In this document: piece by piece, positions 59,735-64,000 of the stretch
How the letters are laid out: each line of letters opens with the position of its first letter
Position numbering within the stretch: position 1 is the stretch's first letter
NCBI RefSeq assembly: GCF_003966265.1
Contig: NZ_RXNV01000006.1
Location: 209,212-273,211 of the forward strand
DNA: 64,000 nt
Direction of reading: 5' to 3'
Source of the DNA: Shewanella atlantica
Lineage (GTDB): Bacteria > Pseudomonadota > Gammaproteobacteria > Enterobacterales > Shewanellaceae
Program-made: the position numbers and the translations under genes
Notes under the pieces: generated by a model
Seen by the model: the letters and a program-made list of their open reading frames with translations, nothing else
Told to the model about the DNA's origin: nothing
The model's database searches: none

Positions 59735-60646
59735 ATGTCAGAATTTCTCTCAATATTGAACCAGAACCTTTGGCTCTTCAGTGTTATCAGCTTTATATTT
59801 GCAGCCGTCATAGGTAGCTTTCTTAATGTGGTCATACACCGCTTTCCGGTTATGTTAAAGCGTGAATGGCAACAAGAATGTAATCAGTATTTAAACGAGT
59901 ACCATGAAAAGCTAATCGCTCCTATCTCGAAGCAACTAAACAACCCTATAGACAACTACCCGGAAAAATACAATTTAATTATTCCAGCCTCTGCATGCCC
60001 TAAGTGCAAGGCAAACATTAAGCCTTGGCACAATCTACCGATTGTCGGTTGGCTTATGCTTAAAGGAAAATGTGCTGCGTGCGGTACAAGTATTTCACCC
60101 AGATATCCAATTATTGAGCTTCTGACCGGGCTTGCTGTAGCATTACTTGCATTTCATTTTGGTCCCGGCTGGGAATTCATTCTTGCTACGGTTCTGACAT
60201 TTGTTTTAATTGCATTAACCGGTATCGATCTGGATGAAATGTTACTGCCTGATCAACTGACCCTTCCTCTACTCTGGCTTGGTTTACTAATCAATCTAGA
60301 TAGCACTTTCACATCACCTACCGATGCAATGATCGGTGCCGCTGCAGGTTACTTAAGCCTCTGGAGTGTTTTCTGGGCGTTTAAGCTATTAACCGGGAAG
60401 GAAGGCATGGGTTACGGTGATTTTAAACTGTTGGCAGTTTTCGGAGCCTGGTTTGGTTGGCAGATGTTACCACTCATTATTTTACTATCATCATTAGTCG
60501 GCGCTGTTGTTGGCATAGCCTTGATAGTAAGCAAGAAGATAAATAAAACTAACCCTATTCCTTTCGGCCCTTATATAGCTGCAGCAGGTTGGATCGCCAT
60601 GATCTGGGGAAGTGATATAACTAACTGGTACCTTTCTACACTGTAA
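59735..60646 (+). CDS. pilD: Prepilin peptidase / N-methyltransferase
   Basis: PilD cuts prepilins after Gly and methylates the new N-terminus. The 303-residue membrane protein has the N-terminal SFLNVVIHRFPVMLKREW, a cytoplasmic loop with the zinc Cys pairs CPKCK and CAACG, and the two catalytic Asp in LTGIDLDEMLLPDQL and GMGYGDFKLLAVFGAW (GxGD). About eight helices follow. It also serves the MSHA and type II secretion systems in relatives. It lies 50 bases after pilC and 44 before coaE. Confidence 0.97.
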   Translation: MSEFLSILNQNLWLFSVISFIFAAVIGSFLNVVIHRFPVMLKREWQQECNQYLNEYHEKLIAPISKQLNNPIDNYPEKYNLIIPASACPKCKANIKPWHNLPIVGWLMLKGKCAACGTSISPRYPIIELLTGLAVALLAFHFGPGWEFILATVLTFVLIALTGIDLDEMLLPDQLTLPLLWLGLLINLDSTFTSPTDAMIGAAAGYLSLWSVFWAFKLLTGKEGMGYGDFKLLAVFGAWFGWQMLPLIILLSSLVGAVVGIALIVSKKINKTNPIPFGPYIAAAGWIAMIWGSDITNWYLSTL

Positions 60647-60690
60647 CGAACAAAACCTTTGGTTGAAATACGGTAAGCAGGAACAGATCA

Positions 60691-61296
60691 ATGTCAAAGT
60701 TTATAGTTGGCCTGACGGGTGGTATTGGTAGCGGAAAAACAACCGTTGCCAATATGTTCGCAGAGTTAGGAATTGAGCTTGTCGATGCAGATATTATTGC
60801 CCGGGAGGTGGTAGAGGTCGGCTCCAAAGGACTATATGAAATTAGTGCGCACTTTGGAGACACAATACTAAACAAGGATAAAAGCCTGAATAGGGCTAAA
60901 CTCAGAGAGCTAATTTTTAGTCAACCCGATGAACGACAATGGCTGAATGATCTGATGCACCCCATGATCCGCAATAAAATCCTCAAACACCTTGAATCCG
61001 CCACCTCACCCTACGCAATTTTGGTTGCTCCCTTGCTATTTGAGAATGGTTTAGATAGGTTAGTAAACTTGTCTCTTTTGGTTGATATTTCACCTGAACA
61101 GCAATTGAATAGAGCAATTGACAGAGATTCTGTTTCTTCAGAACAAATTAAAAACATAATAGATAGTCAGGCTCCCAGAGCCGAAAGGCTATCGAAAGCT
61201 GATGATGTAATAGACAATCATGGAAAGATATCGGCACTAAAAGGGAAGGTAATTACATTACATAATAATTATTTTAAATTAGCCAATAATGCTTAA
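60691..61296 (+). CDS. coaE: Dephospho-CoA kinase
   Basis: CoaE phosphorylates dephospho-CoA in the last step of CoA synthesis. The 201-residue protein has the P-loop GGIGSGKT (residues 10-17), DADIIAREVVEVGSKGL, HPMIR, VAPLLFENGL and the RIDxQ-like stretch here altered to NIIDSQAPRAERLSKADDVIDNHG. Length and motifs fit the family. It lies in the order pilD-coaE-zapD-yacG-mutT. Confidence 0.97.
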   Translation: MSKFIVGLTGGIGSGKTTVANMFAELGIELVDADIIAREVVEVGSKGLYEISAHFGDTILNKDKSLNRAKLRELIFSQPDERQWLNDLMHPMIRNKILKHLESATSPYAILVAPLLFENGLDRLVNLSLLVDISPEQQLNRAIDRDSVSSEQIKNIIDSQAPRAERLSKADDVIDNHGKISALKGKVITLHNNYFKLANNA

Positions 61297-61304
61297 AAAA
61301 CACC

Positions 61305-62039
61305 ATGACTGAACTAATTTATGAACAGCCTTTAAATGAAAAAACAAGAAGCTATTTGCGACTAGAATATCTGGAACAGCAACTACAAACAAATTTAGCT
61401 CATGATCATCAGCATAGATGTTTCTACCCACTTTTTTCTCTGTGCGAATTAACCGAGCGCTGTGATTATCGGGGCGAAGTATTAAAAGACATTGATAAAC
61501 AGATCCTTCAACTCTCTAACTGGCAAAGTCTTCCTCATATAGACACCATGCAAGTAAGTACATACTTGTCCCAACTTACTGATGCAAGGGAAGCACTAAG
61601 CGTTTGTGAGAGGCCTGGAAGCCAGCTTAAACTCAATCGATTTCTTGCAGCTATACGGCAAAGATTTAATATGCCGGGCGCTTGCTGTAACTTTGATCTT
61701 CCTCAGCTTCACTACTGGCTTGCAAAACCCTGGGACATTCGCCAGCATGAATACTCTGAGTGGATTTCTCATTTTACCGCTTTACTCGTCCCCATTAAGT
61801 TACTACTGGATCTAACCAGACAAACCACGGAATATAGAGAGGCTGTAGCGTCAGCGGGCTTTTTTCAAGGAAACAGTAATCAGGCCTTATCTTTAATCCG
61901 AGTAAAATTAGACTCCCAGCAAGGATGCTATCCAACAATCAGTGGTCATAAAAATCGTTACGCTATCCATTTTGTACAATTCGACCAGCAGAAACATTCT
62001 GATAAAAGCATAGAATTCAAATTAGCCACTTGTTCTTAA
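61305..62039 (+). CDS. zapD: Cell-division protein ZapD
   Basis: ZapD binds the C-terminal tail of FtsZ and bundles its filaments at the division ring. The 244-residue protein (E. coli 247) starts with the family's YEQPLNEKTRSYLRLEYLEQQL, has an N-terminal helical domain and a C-terminal beta domain ending KNRYAIHFVQF. It starts eight bases after coaE, so the two are probably one transcript. Confidence 0.95.
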   Translation: MTELIYEQPLNEKTRSYLRLEYLEQQLQTNLAHDHQHRCFYPLFSLCELTERCDYRGEVLKDIDKQILQLSNWQSLPHIDTMQVSTYLSQLTDAREALSVCERPGSQLKLNRFLAAIRQRFNMPGACCNFDLPQLHYWLAKPWDIRQHEYSEWISHFTALLVPIKLLLDLTRQTTEYREAVASAGFFQGNSNQALSLIRVKLDSQQGCYPTISGHKNRYAIHFVQFDQQKHSDKSIEFKLATCS

Positions 62040-62118
62040 AATTAGTATTATTGTCATATCTACTATATAAAATGATCTGTTTCTAAAAAGTCACTAAAAC
62101 TGTTCAAGAGAACTAAAC

Positions 62119-62331
62119 ATGACAACAAGCGTGAAGTGTCCAACCTGCCAAAAAGAAGTCATATGGAACAGCGAGTCCAAATTTAAGCCATTCTGTAGCG
62201 ATAGATGTAAACTTATTGACTTGGGTGATTGGGCCTCAGAGAAACATGCAATTCCAGTTAAACCCGAATTTGATCCTGAAACTCTAGATAGCTTAGGCTA
62301 TGATGAAGCTGATTTCTTTAAGGATCAATAA
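62119..62331 (+). CDS. yacG: DNA gyrase inhibitor YacG
   Basis: YacG is a small zinc protein that binds GyrB and inhibits gyrase. The 70-residue protein has the zinc ligands C7, C10, C26 and C30 (CPTC and CSDRC), the conserved FCSDRCKLIDLGDWASEKHAIP, and an acidic tail. It starts 79 bases after zapD, and mutT starts three bases after its stop. Confidence 0.96.
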   Translation: MTTSVKCPTCQKEVIWNSESKFKPFCSDRCKLIDLGDWASEKHAIPVKPEFDPETLDSLGYDEADFFKDQ

Positions 62332-62334
62332 TCA

Positions 62335-62724
62335 ATGAAACGGATACATGTCGCCGTAGGCGTTATTCTTAACAAAGACAATCAAGTATTGTTAGCCAAA
62401 CGACTCGCTCACTTACACCAAGGCGGCAAATGGGAGTTTCCCGGAGGCAAGGTTGAAAGTGATGAGACTTGTTCACAAGCATTGATCAGAGAACTCAGAG
62501 AAGAGGTAAACCTAAATGTTATTGATACAAGCCCCTTAATGACGATCTCACATGACTACTCTGACAAAGAAGTACTCTTAGACATCCATACAGTAAGTAG
62601 CTTTACAGGTATTGCTGAGGGGCTGGAAGGACAGCAAGTATTATGGGTAGATTTAGATAACTTAAACGAATATGATTTCCCTGACGCCAATACACCGATA
62701 ATCGACAAGCTGCAGTCCTTGTAG
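62335..62724 (+). CDS. mutT: 8-oxo-dGTP diphosphatase MutT
   Basis: MutT removes oxidised dGTP and so prevents A:T to C:G mutations. The 129-residue protein (E. coli 129) has the Nudix box with G38, E44, R52, E53, E56 and E57 (GGKVESDETCSQALIRELREE). The Gly usual two residues after the last Glu is N59. The start follows yacG by three bases, so translation is coupled. It is the last gene before the repeat-rich rRNA flank. Confidence 0.96.
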   Translation: MKRIHVAVGVILNKDNQVLLAKRLAHLHQGGKWEFPGGKVESDETCSQALIRELREEVNLNVIDTSPLMTISHDYSDKEVLLDIHTVSSFTGIAEGLEGQQVLWVDLDNLNEYDFPDANTPIIDKLQSL

Positions 62725-62737
62725 ACGGCTTTAGTGC

Positions 62738-62857
62738 CTAAGCTAAAGATGACTTAGGCTCTTCCTCACTCTCATCCAACTCAGCCTTGAGAACAAATAG
62801 CTGTACGCTCGGTAAGTTTACAAGACTTCTTCCTTTTAATAGCAAGCACCACACCAT
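62738..62857 (-). CDS. Possible 39-residue peptide or gene remnant convergent with mutT
   Basis: The frame starts MVWCLLLKGRSLVNLPSVQL and ends with an acidic tail ESEEEPKSSLA. It looks like the C-terminal end of a protein rather than random sequence, with a hydrophobic start and strongly acidic end. There is no ribosome site before the ATG, and a stop lies seven codons upstream in frame. It could be a small membrane-associated peptide, a remnant of a decayed gene, or chance. Confidence 0.3.
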   Translation of the reverse strand: MVWCLLLKGRSLVNLPSVQLFVLKAELDESEEEPKSSLA

Positions 62858-63015
62858 CACACTGGTGAAGTTATATTACTTTGCCGAAGACCTCTCACAT
62901 AGGGCGAAGAGGTTGCGCTTAATGTACAAAATACATTGCTAACCCGTAGCGCGAAGAAGCTTGTCTTCGAAGCTGGGAGCCCGCTCAGCTACGGATATGC
63001 CGCCATGGCCTATCC

Positions 63016-63071
63016 TTGGCATATCTGCCATCAAGGCATTTGTTAATCCTAAACATTAGATGACGGAAATG
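63016..63071. repeat. 56-base direct repeat, copy A
   Basis: It matches 63147-63202 at about 46 of 56 positions; the core gccatcaaggcatttg is identical. Its right end overlaps the palindromic piece at 63059. Confidence 0.85.
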
Positions 63072-63146
63072 CGGTTAATGCATGGACGTAATTAACGGAC
63101 ACACTGCTTTATAGATAAAAGCGAATGCGCCTGTCATGGTCTTTCG

Positions 63147-63202
63147 TTGGCATTCTTGCCATCAAGGCATTTGCTAACCCTAAACATCAGATAGTGGAAG
63201 TG
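63147..63202. repeat. 56-base direct repeat, copy B
   Basis: The second copy of the repeat at 63016-63071, 131 bases to the right. Confidence 0.85.
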
Positions 63203-63335
63203 TCGATATTGAAGGAGCATTTATCGACCGACATCGGGGGTAAGCATTGCATGTACGTGCTTAAGTGGAGAGGTCACCTGATATCAATGCGAACAAGTTC
63301 GAGCTGAACACTCAAAATATCACTGATTCCCAAAC

Positions 63336-63377
63336 GCAAAAAAGCCACCACTCTGTATAAGGTATAAGAAGGTGGCT
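63336..63377 (-). terminator. Second terminator-like hairpin downstream of the rRNA operon
   Basis: agccacc (63343-63349) and ggtggct (63371-63377) form a seven-base stem with a long loop, followed on the minus strand by TTTTTTGCG. It may back up the main rRNA terminator. Confidence 0.6.
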
Positions 63378-63517
63378 TCTCTACTTAAAATAAGGAGTGC
63401 GCCTGTCATGGTCAGCTACGGATAAATCCTCCGCGTTCAATAGACGCAAAGCTGCGCTTAGCCAACAACCATGGTCGGCCAGAAAAGAGAGCGAAAATAT
63501 AGACCCTGACCGCCATG

Positions 63518-63560
63518 GATGGCGGAAATGCCGTTAATGCAGGATGCAATTAACGGCCAC
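63518..63560. repeat. REP-like palindromic piece
   Basis: ccgttaatgca and tgcaattaacgg are arms with one bulged base around gga. About 43 bases match the stretch 63059-63102 with several changes. It overlaps ccgccat/atggcgg just to the left. Confidence 0.75.
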
Positions 63561-63615
63561 ATCGACGAAGTCGCTACGGGCTGCATGTGAGGTAGCCCTC
63601 CGCGGAGCGTATATA

Positions 63616-63650
63616 CGAAAAAAGCCCTAGCGTTTTCTGCTAGGGCTTTA
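63616..63650 (-). terminator. rRNA operon terminator
   Basis: aaagccctagc (63621-63631) and gctagggcttt (63639-63649) are perfect arms with a seven-base loop, followed on the minus strand by a T run. It lies just after the 5S gene. Confidence 0.95.
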
Positions 63651-63663
63651 TTCGTGTATTAGG

Positions 63664-63781
63664 CGCCTGGAAATGACCTACTCTCACATGGGGAGACCCC
63701 ACACTACCATCGGCGCAATTGCGTTTCACTTCTGAGTTCGAGATGGGATCAGGTGGGACCACAATGCTATGGTTTCCAGAC
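63664..63781 (-). rRNA. rrf: 5S ribosomal RNA
   Basis: On the minus strand it reads from gtctggaaacc through the conserved GGTCCCACCTGATCCCATC, CGAACTCAGAAGTGAAACG, CGCCGATGGTAGTGTGGGG and CCCCATGTGAGAGTAGG to the closing ggtcatttccaggc. The ends pair as in 5S helix I. Length is about 118 bases; the ends are uncertain by a few bases. Confidence 0.97.
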
Positions 63782-63888
63782 TAATTTGGTAAAATTTGAA
63801 AAGCTTTAAATAATTAAGTCACACTAAAATCAAGTACTGTATTCTTTCAGTTAAGCAAAACCACTTGCAAAACCCATCTGGGTTGTAT

Positions 63889-64000
63889 GGTTAAGCCTCA
63901 CGAGTCATTAGTACAGGTTAGCTCAACGCCTCACAACGCTTACACACCCTGCCTATCAACGTCCTAGTCTCGAACGGCTCTTTAGAGGAATTAAATTCCT
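63889..64000 (-). rRNA. rrl: 23S ribosomal RNA, 3' end only
   Basis: The minus strand carries the 3' end of 23S: GAACGTTGATAGGCAGGGTG-type sequence then ACTAATGACTCGTGAGGCTTAACC at the end. It runs off the right edge of the window. The 23S-5S spacer (63782-63888) is about 107 bases and has no tRNA. Confidence 0.9.

Larger units (their letters stand above)
62858..63615. other. Non-coding mosaic of small repeats next to the rRNA operon
   Basis: This 758-base stretch has no convincing gene. It is built of pieces repeated within it: the 56-base repeat at 63016 and 63147, a 43-base palindromic piece at 63059 and 63518, gcgcctgtcatggtc at about 63127 and 63400, and cagctacggat near 62986 and 63413. 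A minus-strand terminator-like hairpin lies at 63336-63377. Confidence 0.75.

Noticed and set aside
63125..63307. A 60-residue frame starting MRLSWSFVGILAIKAF in the repeat mosaic
   Set aside because: It runs through copy B of the 56-base repeat, has no ribosome site and no protein-like conservation signal.
1..64000. CRISPR array, prophage, IS element or integron
   Set aside because: No regularly spaced identical repeats with unique spacers, no transposase, integrase or phage genes anywhere in the window.

Overview
The window comes from the chromosome of a marine gammaproteobacterium, most likely a Shewanella. Three things support this: a secreted OmcA/MtrC-family multiheme cytochrome, the order purD-purH-MerR regulator-Cys-rich metal permease, and the block mutT-yacG-zapD-coaE-pilDCB-pilA-nadC-ampDE-pdhR-aceEF-lpd-acnB, which follows the E. 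coli 2-3 minute region (where the pilin genes are hofC, hofB and ppdD). Coding density is high and almost everything is vertically inherited core genome. I see no prophage, IS element, CRISPR array, tRNA or integron.

Layout. 0.1-6.5 kb: an NfeD membrane protein, a Tsx-like nucleoside channel convergent with uridine phosphorylase (udp), a YdcH helical-hairpin protein, a small periplasmic protein, an MscS channel, a radical-SAM protein and an 81-residue protein of unknown function with a structured leader. 6.5-11.7 kb: an ElaA-type acetyltransferase, an EmrAB-type efflux pair with a divergent LysR regulator, and a YebC/YeeN-family protein. 12-17.3 kb: a DUF4382 lipoprotein, an S9 peptidase lipoprotein and a nine-heme OmcA/MtrC-type lipoprotein. 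17.8-19.7 kb: a metal-efflux operon (ZntR-like regulator plus Cys-rich permease) behind a MerR-type promoter. 20-23 kb: purH and purD. 23.3-29.1 kb: a 1001-residue repeat lipoprotein and a GGDEF-EAL protein in the position of S. oneidensis pdeB. 29.6-38 kb: hemE, a candidate small RNA, rsd, acnB, a HAD phosphatase and an M13 peptidase lipoprotein. 38-45 kb: a patatin/beta-barrel protein and a 1485-residue propeller-PAS-GGDEF-EAL receptor. 45-52.2 kb: lpd, aceF, aceE and pdhR with a perfect PdhR operator. 52.5-62.7 kb: ampE, ampD, nadC, the type IV pilus genes pilABCD, coaE, zapD, yacG and mutT. The right end holds a mosaic of small repeats, then 5S and the 3' end of 23S rRNA, so a minus-strand rRNA operon enters from beyond the window.

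Functional links. Tsx and Udp form a nucleoside uptake and use pair. PdhR, AceEF, Lpd and AcnB feed carbon into the TCA cycle. The two GGDEF-EAL proteins and the pilus genes connect c-di-GMP signalling with surface motility. AmpD and AmpE act in murein recycling and beta-lactam signalling.

The most interesting items that are not routine are: a free-standing small RNA candidate between hemE and rsd; three A8 tracts at the start of pilC that could act as a slippage switch; a family of seven-base tandem repeats at four intergenic sites; the ZntR-like regulator with a changed metal ligand and its Cys-rich partner; the nine-heme cytochrome; and the 81-residue gene with a possible Fnr-type promoter. 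I found no convincing wholly new multi-gene system.
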